Origin: Granulicella sp.
GTDB taxonomy: Bacteria; Acidobacteriota; Terriglobia; Terriglobales; Acidobacteriaceae
Assembly: GCA_027450185.1 (NCBI GenBank)
Contig: DAIDKF010000004.1
Location: forward strand, 78,044-137,865
Direction of reading: 5' to 3'
Length of the DNA stretch: 59,822 bases
The stretch's first letter is position 1. Each line of letters starts with the position of its first letter. Positions 33,657 to 41,780 of the stretch are shown here, piece by piece. The position numbers and the translations under genes are program-made. Under the pieces are notes generated by a model, which did no database searches, was not told the origin of the DNA, and was given only the letters and a program-made list of their open reading frames with translations.

Positions 33657-34943
33657 ATGAGCATAGACGAGCACAAGTTTTATGAAATGGATTCCGCAAA
33701 TGCTCCAGCTTCAAAGTACTCAGCTGTTCATGGGTCAGAGCAACTGAAGCAGGAGAACCCGAAGGTCACGCCCAGATCCCTGGTAATGCTCATGGTGGTG
33801 GTGTTGATCGTGTTAGGAGCATTCGCCATTTTGGGAATTCTTCGTAGAATGCAGGCAACGAGGACACTGACGGAGTACACCGATACGGACTCTGCGCCAC
33901 CTGTGTCGATAGAGTTGCCTGTGCTCCAGCAGAGCGCAAATGAGATTGTGCTGCCGGGAAATGTTCAGGCGTACACGATGGCTCCAATCTATGCGCGAAC
34001 GACTGGCTATGTCAGAGCGTGGTACCACGATATTGGAGCTCATGTCCGTAGGGGCGATTTGCTGGCGGTCATTGAGACGCCCGAGCTAGATCAGCAACTC
34101 GATCAGGCGAAGGCAGATCTTGCCACTGCACAAAGTAACGCAGCTATTGCGAAGACGACAGCCGACCGATACAAGGATCTGATAGGCCTCAATGCTGTTT
34201 CTCAGCAAGACACAGATACGATGACGGCACAGGATTTGGCTTCGAGGACACAAGTAAACTCTGCCAAGGCAAATGTGCGCCGACTAGAAGCACTGCAAGG
34301 GTTCGAGCGTATTGTGGCCCCGTTCGATGGCGTGATTACCACGCGCAATATCGATGTGGGGCAGTTCATTACGGCGACCGGGAGCACGATCACAGCAGGA
34401 GCGGGCACGGTCACAGGAAGCAAGGAGATGTTCGATATGTCCGCGATCCGGGTTCTTCGCGTCTATGTCAACGTTCCACAAGTAAGTGCGCCGGATGCGA
34501 AGACTGGTGTGATGGCAACGCTGACGATGCCGCAGTATCCGGGACGGAAGTTTACAGGCAGACTAGTGCGGTCTTCCGACGCTGTTGATCCAGGGACGAG
34601 AACGTTGCTGGTTGAAGTAGATGTCGACAATCGAGACGGTGAATTGTTGCCAGGCAGCTATACGGAGGTACATCTGCATACATCGAATCCAGCGCCTGCA
34701 CTGAATGTTCCCGTTAGCGCATTAATCCTGCAGCCGGATGGGTTGTACGTTGCCACTGTGGACGCGAATGATACCGCGCATCTCGTCCATGTAATAGCGG
34801 GAAGAGATAGGGGATCGTCGATCGAGATAGTGAACGGACTGAAGGAGGGAGAACCCGTCATTGCGAATCCACCGGACTCCTTGACTGATGGGGAGAGGGT
34901 TCGCGTTGTAAACCCAAACATGAGTGCAGGAGCCAGGCGATGA
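33657..34943 (+). CDS. RND efflux periplasmic adaptor (membrane fusion protein)
   Basis: A 428-residue periplasmic adaptor. A single N-terminal anchor helix (SLVMLMVVVLIVLGAFAIL, about residues 41-59) is followed by the lipoyl/barrel part (GYVRAWYHDIGAHVRRGDLLAVIE), a coiled-coil hairpin (LDQAKADLATAQSNAAIAK region) and the beta-barrel. It links the RND permease and the outer-membrane channel. It starts 61 bases after the permease stop and overlaps the next gene by four bases (ATGA). The membrane anchor instead of a lipoprotein signal is a common variant. Confidence 0.92.
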   Translation: MSIDEHKFYEMDSANAPASKYSAVHGSEQLKQENPKVTPRSLVMLMVVVLIVLGAFAILGILRRMQATRTLTEYTDTDSAPPVSIELPVLQQSANEIVLPGNVQAYTMAPIYARTTGYVRAWYHDIGAHVRRGDLLAVIETPELDQQLDQAKADLATAQSNAAIAKTTADRYKDLIGLNAVSQQDTDTMTAQDLASRTQVNSAKANVRRLEALQGFERIVAPFDGVITTRNIDVGQFITATGSTITAGAGTVTGSKEMFDMSAIRVLRVYVNVPQVSAPDAKTGVMATLTMPQYPGRKFTGRLVRSSDAVDPGTRTLLVEVDVDNRDGELLPGSYTEVHLHTSNPAPALNVPVSALILQPDGLYVATVDANDTAHLVHVIAGRDRGSSIEIVNGLKEGEPVIANPPDSLTDGERVRVVNPNMSAGARR

Positions 34944-36379
34944 GGGGTATTTATCCTCATAGGGCAGGAGCATTTTTTACCCTGCTAGCATTGGGTGGGT
35001 GTGCGGTGGGACCAAGCTACAAGGCCCCTACCATGCCCTCTCCGCCAGCCTACAGCGATAACGGCCATAACGGAGATTGGAGTGCCGCCGTTCCCGCTGA
35101 TCAGGAAGACAGGGGAGCCTGGTGGACGGTATACAGGGATGCGGATCTGAACGATCTGGAACTGCGGTGCGCGGCTGCTAATCAGAGTATTGCAGCGGCT
35201 CTGCATGCTTATGAGCAGGCGCATGATCTGGTGCGGGAAAATAAATCGTCGCTGTATCCGACGGTGTCAATTGGAGGCGCGGCAACTCGCAATAAGCTGT
35301 CGCAGCATCAACCGTTTGTTTCACCGAGTACTTTGCTAGACTACTGGGACTTTCTGATTCCGCTGAACATCTCGTGGGAGCCAGACCTGTGGGGGAGCGT
35401 TCGCAGGGAGATTGAGTCCAGTGCTGCAAACGCTCAGGCCACGGCGGCTGACCTAGCAAATACGCGCTTAAGTCTACAGGGAACACTCGCAGTTACATAC
35501 TTTCAGATTCGCGGAATCGATCTGCAGGCACAGTTGCTTCGTTCAACGATCCATGACTATTCGTTGATGCTGCAGCTCACCCTGGATCGGAAAACGTATG
35601 GTTTGGCCTCTGATGTTGATGTAGAAGAAGCGAAGGCACAGTTGGAATCGACGAGAGCACAGTTGATCGATCTTGGAGTTGAGCGGGCTCAATACGAAAA
35701 CGCCGTGGCGGTTCTGATCGGTGTACCCGCAACGGGATTTCATATCTCCGAGAAGCCGCTTGCCGGTGATCCGCCACCCATACCGACGGGGATTCCATCG
35801 CAGTTGCTCGAGCGTCGTCCGGATATTGCGGCTGCTGAACGCCGCGTAGCATCGGCCAATGCACTCATCGGCGTTGCAAGATCCACTTTTTTCCCGACGG
35901 TCATGCTGGGTGCCACAGGAGGTACAAATAGCGAGAGTGCCAGTGAGGCGTTGAGTCCCACTAGTACGATGTGGTCGGCAGGACCCAGCGTCAACGAGAC
36001 AATTTTTGACGCTGGACGACGGAGGGCTGAGGTAGGTTATGCGCGGGCACAACACGAGCAGGCCGTCGCACTCTATAAGGAGCAGGTGCTTTCTGCGTTT
36101 CGTGATGTAGAGGACCAATTGGCAGCGCTGCGTGTGCTGAAGGATGAGGCGACGGTAACAGCGCGTGCCGTGTATGCTGCGAAGAGGACTACTGTACTCT
36201 CGGCAGTCCGGTATAAGCGTGGCCTTGCTCCCTATCTGGAACTACTGACGAATGAATCGATCGAGTTGAACGACGAACGGCTTGCGGCTGCTTTAGTTTC
36301 ACGACGGGTCGTTGCGAGCGCGGAGTTGCAGATGGCGCTTGGCGGAGGGTGGAGTGCTACGCAATTGCCGAAAAATTAG
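34940..36379 (+). CDS. Outer-membrane efflux lipoprotein, NodT/OprM-type
   Basis: A 479-residue channel protein completing the tripartite pump. The N-terminus is a lipoprotein signal with lipobox LGGC (about residues 18-21, sequence ALGGCAVGPSYKAP, typical for this family). The sequence has the two repeated domains of TolC-type channels, including the DLWGSVRREIESSAANAQA and LLERRPDIAAAERRVASANALIGVA segments. These are the standard NodT motifs. The ATG overlaps the adaptor's stop by four bases, so the two are translationally coupled. It is likely the last gene of the operon. Confidence 0.93.
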   Translation: MRGIYPHRAGAFFTLLALGGCAVGPSYKAPTMPSPPAYSDNGHNGDWSAAVPADQEDRGAWWTVYRDADLNDLELRCAAANQSIAAALHAYEQAHDLVRENKSSLYPTVSIGGAATRNKLSQHQPFVSPSTLLDYWDFLIPLNISWEPDLWGSVRREIESSAANAQATAADLANTRLSLQGTLAVTYFQIRGIDLQAQLLRSTIHDYSLMLQLTLDRKTYGLASDVDVEEAKAQLESTRAQLIDLGVERAQYENAVAVLIGVPATGFHISEKPLAGDPPPIPTGIPSQLLERRPDIAAAERRVASANALIGVARSTFFPTVMLGATGGTNSESASEALSPTSTMWSAGPSVNETIFDAGRRRAEVGYARAQHEQAVALYKEQVLSAFRDVEDQLAALRVLKDEATVTARAVYAAKRTTVLSAVRYKRGLAPYLELLTNESIELNDERLAAALVSRRVVASAELQMALGGGWSATQLPKN

Positions 36380-36472
36380 CAAGTGGCCATGTGCGTTCGG
36401 GCGAACAGTCAAACTTATCTGCTCAGCTGAATGTATGCTTAACTGATAGTTTCTTTCCTCCTCCTATGCTCG

Positions 36473-37234
36473 ATGAAATTTGGATGGGATGCCATGAAAA
36501 CGAATTTTTTGATGGGCTTGGAGCCGCCGTCCCGAGCTACGCTGAGTGAGCAGGTTGCAAAACAACTTGCGACGCGGATTGCGGAAGGGGAGTGGAAGCC
36601 GGGCGAGAAACTTCCCTCGGAAGCGGAACTGCGCAAGGCATTCAATGTGGGCCGTTCAAGTCTGCGCGAGGCGCTCGCATCGCTGACGCTGATTGGTATG
36701 ATTCGTGTGCGTGCAGGTGCTGGAAGTTATATTTCTGAACAGCCCGCTGTCTATTTCGCCAGTCCTTGGCTGAGGAGTGGTCGCCTCACTGAAGAGAAGG
36801 AGCTGAGAGAGTTCGCCGAGGCGCGCCTGTCTCTGGAGGCGGAAGTTGCTGGCTTGTGTGCTGAACGAATTACTCCGCGACAGTTGGCCGAAATGGAGCG
36901 GCTGGTTGAGCAGATGAAGGCTTCGATTCACAACGCGGAGGAATTTGCCCAACTCGACTTGTCGTTTCACCTTTGCGTAGGAGCAGCCGCAAACAATGGA
37001 GTTCTCAACAATATCCTATCTGGCATTCGTGAGCAGTCGATGGAGTTGATCACCAAAAGCCTGCTCCTGGAAGGAGGGAAGGAGAATGCTATGCGTGGCC
37101 ACGGTAAGATTCTGGAGGCCATAAGGACGCACAATGTGGTGAAAGCGCGAGAGGCAATGCGAACTCATCTGCAGCTGTTCCAGCGCAGCTATACAGTGCT
37201 ACTTCAGAATCGCCAACCCAAGAATAAAAAATGA
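36473..37234 (+). CDS. FadR-type GntR-family regulator
   Basis: A 253-residue regulator. The N-terminal winged helix carries the GntR pattern (LATRIAEGEWKPGEKLPSEAELRKAFNVGRSSLREAL). The FCD ligand-binding domain follows (about 105-240), with the metal-binding His pattern in LDLSFHLCVG and GHGKILEAIRTHN. Such proteins sense organic acids and control their catabolic genes; the ligand cannot be read from the sequence. Two ATGs within seven codons (36473, 36494) are both possible starts. It lies 94 bases behind the efflux operon and just before an IS graveyard, so its own target operon may have been lost. Confidence 0.85.
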   Translation: MKFGWDAMKTNFLMGLEPPSRATLSEQVAKQLATRIAEGEWKPGEKLPSEAELRKAFNVGRSSLREALASLTLIGMIRVRAGAGSYISEQPAVYFASPWLRSGRLTEEKELREFAEARLSLEAEVAGLCAERITPRQLAEMERLVEQMKASIHNAEEFAQLDLSFHLCVGAAANNGVLNNILSGIREQSMELITKSLLLEGGKENAMRGHGKILEAIRTHNVVKAREAMRTHLQLFQRSYTVLLQNRQPKNKK

Positions 37235-37346
37235 AAGATTGAGTAGGTAGAGTTCTGAAGAAGCTAATGATGAGTGAGCAAGAGCGAGACCTTGGAGTGT
37301 CTGGCTTGAAATGTACCAGTGGAGAAGAGAGACACTGGACAAGGGG

Positions 37347-37511
37347 AACCTAAGGGACGAGGCAAGGAAGTACCAGCCTGAGCAGGTGGTGAGTCTGTTG
37401 CGGCAGATCGAAGTGGCAGTAGCGAACAGGAAGACGACGGCACAGGCAGCGAAGGAAGCCGGGATCGTGGAGCAGACCTACTTTTGTTGGCGCAAGGAGT
37501 ACGGCGGCCTG
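37347..37511 (+). pseudogene. IS3-family OrfA remnant
   Basis: A fragment of the helix-turn-helix protein of IS3-type elements. Visible motif: KYQPEQVVSLLRQIEVAVA, then TTAQAAKEAGIVEQTY and WRKEYGGL, which match the OrfA consensus closely. Homology stops at about 37511, exactly where the minus-strand IS110 fragment begins, so the remaining coiled-coil part of OrfA is gone. No matching orfB follows directly. A dead remnant. Confidence 0.8.
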
Positions 37512-37512
37512 C

Positions 37513-37749
37513 AGGAAGTGTGCCAGCGGACGGTGGTAGTTGCCGATGGCCTCGAAGACGACACGCCCGGGATGCTTCAAGCCATGAAGAAAGTCAGCGA
37601 ACAACCGAAACTCGGCTGCGGTGTTGGGTAAGGATCATGCGCTTGCGGTTCTTCCAGGCCGGCGCTTCGATTAGGACATCGTGACGCAGTTTGGCGATAT
37701 CGATGGCTACCAGAACGGTGACCGGTTGAGTAGGCTGAACAAGGGACAT
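37513..37749 (-). pseudogene. IS110-family transposase N-terminal remnant, frameshifted
   Basis: The first 75-80 residues of an IS110 DEDD-type transposase. The start reads MSLVQPTQPVTVLVAIDIAK with the first catalytic Asp (VAIDIAK) and continues to APAWKNRKRM; then a one-base frameshift near 37627 moves the reading to NTAAEFRLFADFLHGL and VVFEAIGNYHRPLAHFLQA, which contains the second catalytic acid region (FEA.GNYH). Homology ends at about 37513 where the IS3 OrfA fragment begins. Two independent disruptions, a frameshift and a truncation, show it is dead. Confidence 0.8.
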
Positions 37750-37792
37750 GGCTGGTTCTTGGAGTGCCCGATCTTTTGTGCCGTTGGAAGTG

Positions 37793-38158
37793 TTAGTGTA
37801 GCGCAGCTTCTTCTGAGTTCGAGTAGCCGCCGTTGGGGGTGTGGAGAAGAGGGAAGCGTTCTTTGCTTTCCACTTCTCCACACCCCATGTTGGTTGTCAG
37901 CCATGTCTCGGGCGCGGGTGGTCTGTAGCCCCGCGAAGAGTGTGGTCTGACGGTGTTGTAGTGGGCGCGCCAACGTTCGGCCAGCACGCGCAGTTCCTTG
38001 ATTGAGCAGAAGATCTCATCGTTGAGGAACTCGTCTCTCAGCTTGGAGTTGAAGCTTTCGCAGTAGCCGTTCTCCCACGGTGAACCGGGCTCGATGTACA
38101 ACGTCTTTGCTCCTGTGTTTGCAAGCCATTTCCACAAGTCCTTAGCGAGTTCACGGGC
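37793..38158 (-). pseudogene. IS3-family OrfB (integrase) C-terminal remnant, minus strand
   Basis: Reads about AKDLWKWLANTGAKTLYIEP, then GSPWENGYCESFNSKLRDEF, then HYNTVRPHSSRGYRPPAP, which is the C-terminal part of an IS3 DDE integrase including the final catalytic Glu (the E of CESFNSKL). The N-terminal part with both catalytic Asp residues is missing: homology starts abruptly near 38158, head-to-head with a second OrfB fragment on the other strand. The last 45 codons include the hairpin at 37836-37886. Not functional. Confidence 0.8.
37836..37886. repeat. 51-base inverted repeat inside the IS remnant cluster
   Basis: GGGGTGTGGAGAAG (37836-37849) and CTTCTCCACACCCC (37873-37886) are a perfect 14-bp inverted repeat. 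The 23-base loop adds another seven pairs (37851-37857 with 37865-37871, one G-U), after one mismatch. It lies at the C-terminal end of the minus-strand OrfB remnant and may be an IS-end structure, a terminator that shields from outside transcription or an independent palindrome. Confidence 0.6.
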
Positions 38159-38446
38159 CAGATGATGGATCTGTGGGCTTATCGCAACGGGGTGAAGATC
38201 GACTTCTCCCGCCCGGGCAAGCCGACTGACAACGCCTTCTGCGAGTCGTTCAACGGAACGTTCCGAGCAGAGTGTCTGAACACCAACTGGTTCCAGACAC
38301 TCGTCGATGCAAAGCACCTCATCGAGCAGTGGCGGCAAGAATATAATGTGAGTCGTCCTCACAGGGCTCTGGTCGACAGGACACCTGCGGAGTTCGCCAG
38401 TCATATCGCGCTTAAGCGCGATATGACTGAAACAAAAACAGACTGA
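38146..38446 (+). pseudogene. IS3-family OrfB C-terminal remnant, plus strand
   Basis: A second, different IS3 OrfB C-terminal fragment. It reads EFTGQMMDLWAYRNGVKI, DFSRPGKPTDNAFCESFNGT, FRAECLNTNWFQTLVDAKHL and YNVSRPHRALVDRTPAEFAS, with the last catalytic Glu in CESFNGT. The upstream half is missing because the head-to-head minus-strand fragment begins within the first residues. The two OrfB fragments meet at about 38146-38158. This one keeps its true C-terminus and is followed by an IS-end-like sequence. Confidence 0.8.
38398..38429. repeat. Perfect 32-base palindrome
   Basis: The half CAGTCATATCGCGCTT (38398-38413) is followed by its exact reverse complement (38414-38429), with no spacer. 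It lies inside the last 16 codons of the plus-strand OrfB remnant. A palindrome this long and perfect is prone to cruciform extrusion and deletion, so its persistence is notable. Confidence 0.85.
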
Positions 38447-38449
38447 GAA

Positions 38450-38539
38450 CTAACCCTGTAACTGGTATGGAAAAAACAAGCCCTTCAACCGGCTAGAGTC
38501 TAACTCTGAGCTTGGTATAGAAATGCTGGGCCCTTCAAC
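38450..38539 (+). repeat. Tandem pair of related 40-base IS-end sequences
   Basis: The 40-base stretches 38450-38489 and 38500-38539 align from CTAAC to CCCTTCAAC. Both read CTAAC.CTG, then TTGGTAT or CTGGTAT, then GAAA, then GCCCTTCAAC; they differ at about a third of positions, chiefly in the middle. They resemble the right end of IS3-family elements. The first probably belongs to the plus-strand OrfB remnant just before it; the second is a leftover end of a related copy. Confidence 0.6.
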
Positions 38540-38542
38540 GCT

Positions 38543-38617
38543 GCGTTCGGCTAACGCACCCCACGGGAGTTCCGCCGAACGCTCGAAGGGAGAGGGGCTA
38601 TGGCTCCTCTCCCTTCG
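38543..38617. repeat. Two neighbouring inverted repeats before the nuo operon end
   Basis: GCGTTCGGC (38543-38551) pairs perfectly with GCCGAACGC (38574-38582). Next to it, CGAAGGGAGAGG (38584-38595) pairs perfectly with CCTCTCCCTTCG (38606-38617), and the loop adds three further pairs. They are separated by one base. Neither is followed by a T-run on either strand, so terminator function is uncertain. Confidence 0.55.
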
Positions 38618-38715
38618 AAAACCACAACTATCAACAATCGAGAGAATCTCCAGTTATGAATGGCTGGAAGAATGGGGCAGGTCAGCCACCTGGATGGATA
38701 TCGTTGAGAGGGTCA

Positions 38716-38745
38716 CCAAAAGAAAGCCCCCGGCTCTGCCGGAGG
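38716..38745 (-). terminator. Candidate terminator of the nuo operon
   Basis: On the minus strand, CCGGC-AGA-GCCGG with flanking C-G pairs (38727-38745) is followed by CTTTCTTTTGG. It lies 29 bases past the nuoN stop. The stem has one mismatch and the T-tail is interrupted. Confidence 0.6.
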
Positions 38746-38773
38746 ATACTTGCTTTCCTTGACGCCAAGCAAA

Positions 38774-40270
38774 TTAGAGGCCCGATGCATGGATGGCTCG
38801 CACGACCTTCTCCAAGATAAGGTCAGGTGCGCACCCGAGGATGACAACGCTACCGGCAAGAAGTCCTACGATGACTCGAATGAGAAGCGGTGACGTAACA
38901 TTACTAGCTTCAGCAGGTGGGTCTGCAACATATACCTTCTTGAGAATCTTAAGATAGTAGAAGAGAGATACGGCGCTCATGCCTATGGCAAATATGACGA
39001 GCCACAGCAGTAGCTTAGAGCCTGGATCCGCCGCAAGGAGAGCAGAGAACAGCAGGAATTTTGCAAAAAATCCAGACAAGGGTGGTATCCCAGCTAAAGA
39101 CAGCACAAAAACGGCGAGACATAATGACAGAAAGGGAGTTCGCCGGCTGAGACCTGCTAGATCAGAGATTGTATCGTTTCCAAGGTGCTTTTCTGTAACC
39201 GACAGCACACTCAGTACTCCTAGGGTTGCCAACGCATATGTCACTACGTAATAGAGCAGCGCTGCGAGACTCTGCTGCGTGTGTGCTACAAATGCGAGGA
39301 GCATATAGCCTGCATGGGCAATTGCTGAGTAGGCGAGCAAGCGTCTCAGACTAGACTGCGCAATTGCAACAAGATTGCCGAGCAGCATTGAGATGACCGA
39401 GACCACTACAAGAACGGGAATCCAACCAGTTTGAAAGTGCAATAGGCTGGTACTGCCTTCCGCTCCCGCAAAGCCTAGTACCAACACCTGAAAGAAGATG
39501 AAGAAACTAGCAACCTTTGAGCCCGATGCGATAAACGCAGTGCTAGGCAGAGGCGCACCCTGGTATACATCTGGTGCCCAGAAGTGAAAGGGGGCGGCTG
39601 CGATCTTGAATCCAAAGCCGATCACGGTAGTAACGATCGCAATGATCAGAATCGGATTGATTGGTTGGCTATGAATGGCGCTGGCAATGTGTGTAATGTT
39701 GGTTGAGTTTGAAAGGCCATACAGCAAGCTAAAGCCAAACAGCATGAATGCTGCAGACATGCCGCCAAAGAGGAAGTATTTTAGAGCCGCCTCTGAAGAA
39801 CGGGCACTGCTCTTGTCAAATCCTGCAAGAATATAGACAGACAGGCTCAATAGTTCAAGTGAAATAAAGATGACCAGAAGGTCCTGTGAGCTAACCAGGA
39901 ATAGCATTCCGGTAGTTGCCAGTAAGAGAAGGAGAGCAAACTCGCTCACGTGATCTGTGAAGGTCGAGTCTACGGCAAGAAAGAGCGTAACGATAGTGAT
40001 GGCGAGCAGGGCAACTTGCACCAAATGTGTGAGGGGATTCGACAGGAAGATGCCATCGAGAATGCTCCCCTGAGCTGAGGTCAGCAGCAATTTGAGTATG
40101 GCTGCCACACATCCAGCAGACCCGATTGTGGCAGCAGCCAGAAATCGAGCTCGAACTCCATATCTCCGGAAAAAGAGAAGATCAATTGCCACAACGACTA
40201 ATGCCGTAATGGTAAGAATGATCTCCGGCCAAACGAATTGTAACAACTGTCCATAGTTGATCACGTTCAT
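38774..40270 (-). CDS. nuoN: Complex I subunit NuoN (antiporter-like proton pump)
   Basis: A 498-residue membrane protein with about 14 helices, one of the four antiporter-like pumps of this complex I. The TM5 Glu lies in LELLSLSVYIL (E139) and the TM7 Lys in FKIAAAPFHFWAPD (K222); both are in their expected context, so the proton path looks intact. It is the last gene of the operon, overlapping the stop of the second nuoM by one base (its start at 40270). A candidate terminator lies just downstream. Confidence 0.96.
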   Translation of the reverse strand: MNVINYGQLLQFVWPEIILTITALVVVAIDLLFFRRYGVRARFLAAATIGSAGCVAAILKLLLTSAQGSILDGIFLSNPLTHLVQVALLAITIVTLFLAVDSTFTDHVSEFALLLLLATTGMLFLVSSQDLLVIFISLELLSLSVYILAGFDKSSARSSEAALKYFLFGGMSAAFMLFGFSLLYGLSNSTNITHIASAIHSQPINPILIIAIVTTVIGFGFKIAAAPFHFWAPDVYQGAPLPSTAFIASGSKVASFFIFFQVLVLGFAGAEGSTSLLHFQTGWIPVLVVVSVISMLLGNLVAIAQSSLRRLLAYSAIAHAGYMLLAFVAHTQQSLAALLYYVVTYALATLGVLSVLSVTEKHLGNDTISDLAGLSRRTPFLSLCLAVFVLSLAGIPPLSGFFAKFLLFSALLAADPGSKLLLWLVIFAIGMSAVSLFYYLKILKKVYVADPPAEASNVTSPLLIRVIVGLLAGSVVILGCAPDLILEKVVRAIHASGL

Positions 40271-41778
40271 TACCAGCCTCCCTTACGTAGGCCCTGAAAG
40301 AGGGGGGAACTTAAGGCAGGGTGGATGACGTTGAGAAATATCTGTGGGAACGTTCCAACAATCACACTTGCACAAATGAGAATTCCGGCACCAAGACATT
40401 CGGGGAAGGAAATAGGGGGAAGTGGAGGGTGGGATGGTTTCGTATCAACGGCTGTTCCAGTGAAGAACGCCAGTTGCATGGCCCGCCAGATATATGCAAC
40501 ACCCGCTACAAGCCCTAGAGCCACAAAAACAATGAGCGACGGATAGGAGTGCCAAACTCCTACGACGATCATCAATTCTGCCATGAATCCGCTGAAGCCC
40601 GGCAGACCCATACTCGCCATGCCAGCCACCACGAAGGTGAATGCGGCAAAAGGTATGACCTTGCCAAGACGCATCGGACCCAGTTCTGCAAGATCCCTTG
40701 TGTGCGTGCGTGAGTACACCATGCGGCCAACAACTGCGAACAAGAGGCCGGCAAGAATGCCATGGGAGACCATCTGAACAATTGCACCTGAGATTCCAAT
40801 TTGGTTCAGGGTCATCAGTCCGAGCAATATGAAGCCCATGTGGCTAATACTGGAATAGCCGATAACAAATTTGAAGTCTTTCTGCACTAAAGCGACCAGT
40901 GCCCCGTAGAGAATTCCGATGACAGCAAGGACAGCAAAGACATCACGCCACGAGCTCAAACCAAGCACTTGAAAACCCCACGGTGCCAAGCCGAGGGGGA
41001 AGAGGGCCATTGCCACACGGAGACAACCATAGGCTCCGAGTTTCATGACGACGCCGGCTAGCAGCATCGATGCAGCCGTTGGAGCAGCCACATGGCCTGT
41101 CGGGGCCCAGGTGTGAAAGGGCCAAAGGCCGGCTAGGATACCAAAGCCAACGAAGACGAGGGGAAATGCCCACATTTGGAAGTGAGGTGCAAATGGGAAG
41201 CCAGCAAGATCTCCGAGTGAGGTGCTCTTCGAGCCAGCAACGACATACGCTGCAATGAGACCGATGAGGACCATGGCGCTTCCGACAAACGAATAGAGCA
41301 CAAGCTTCATAGCTGCATATTCACGACGGGTTGAGCCCCAGATTGCAATCAGAAAATACTTTGGAATCACAACGATTTCGTAGAAAACAAAAAGAAGAAA
41401 GAGATCGAAGCTGAGAAAGACCCCGTAGACAGATCCAAGCAATACCAAGTAAAAGGCGAAAAATTCCTTGATTCGATCTTCAATATTCCAGGAAAATAGG
41501 ACTCCGCAGACTCCAATTACTCCAGTTAGCAAAAGTAGTGTCAGGCTAATGCCATCTGCTTTTAAGCTAAATTGAATACCAAGCGAGGGTATCCAGGAAT
41601 AGTGAGCCACGGTAAACAGCTCTCCAGTCCGATGCTGGATAAATGCCGTGAGCGCAATTGCAAATGTGGTGATGGTGGTCGCAAGCGCAAGGATGCGTGC
41701 CCAAGCCGCCCTACGACTTGGCAGCAGGAAGAGTGCCAGAGCCCCGAGAAAGGATATGTAGATCGTCCAAGCAAGCAT
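40270..41778 (-). CDS. nuoM: Second complex I subunit NuoM (divergent paralogue, NuoM2)
   Basis: A 502-residue antiporter-like pump, different from the upstream NuoM. The TM5 Glu is present in FVFYEIVVIPKYFLIAIWG (E134). At the TM7 position where canonical NuoM has Lys (seven residues before the His of PFHTW) this protein has Leu: GFGILAGLWPFHTWAPTGH (L215). The next conserved Lys (VVMKLGAYG) and the Glu of the last half-channel (FMAELMIV) are kept. It is thus a divergent pump that may move protons differently. The start lies two bases behind the stop of the other nuoM. Two nuoM genes in one operon is the hallmark of enlarged complex I variants with a fourth pump. Confidence 0.93.
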   Translation of the reverse strand: MLAWTIYISFLGALALFLLPSRRAAWARILALATTITTFAIALTAFIQHRTGELFTVAHYSWIPSLGIQFSLKADGISLTLLLLTGVIGVCGVLFSWNIEDRIKEFFAFYLVLLGSVYGVFLSFDLFLLFVFYEIVVIPKYFLIAIWGSTRREYAAMKLVLYSFVGSAMVLIGLIAAYVVAGSKSTSLGDLAGFPFAPHFQMWAFPLVFVGFGILAGLWPFHTWAPTGHVAAPTAASMLLAGVVMKLGAYGCLRVAMALFPLGLAPWGFQVLGLSSWRDVFAVLAVIGILYGALVALVQKDFKFVIGYSSISHMGFILLGLMTLNQIGISGAIVQMVSHGILAGLLFAVVGRMVYSRTHTRDLAELGPMRLGKVIPFAAFTFVVAGMASMGLPGFSGFMAELMIVVGVWHSYPSLIVFVALGLVAGVAYIWRAMQLAFFTGTAVDTKPSHPPLPPISFPECLGAGILICASVIVGTFPQIFLNVIHPALSSPLFQGLRKGGW

Positions 41779-41780
41779 AA

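Larger units (their letters stand above)
38447..38773. other. Non-coding gap between the IS remnants and nuoN
   Basis: About 330 bases with no credible gene. It contains two similar IS-end sequences in tandem (38450-38539), a nested pair of long inverted repeats (38543-38617) and the candidate terminator of the nuo operon (38716-38745). A short frame at 38523-38762 is open but has no recognisable similarity or start signal. Confidence 0.6.

Noticed and set aside
38523-38762. Open frame of 79 codons between the IS remnants and nuoN
   Set aside because: No ribosome binding site, no similarity recognised, overlaps long inverted repeats; probably IS debris.
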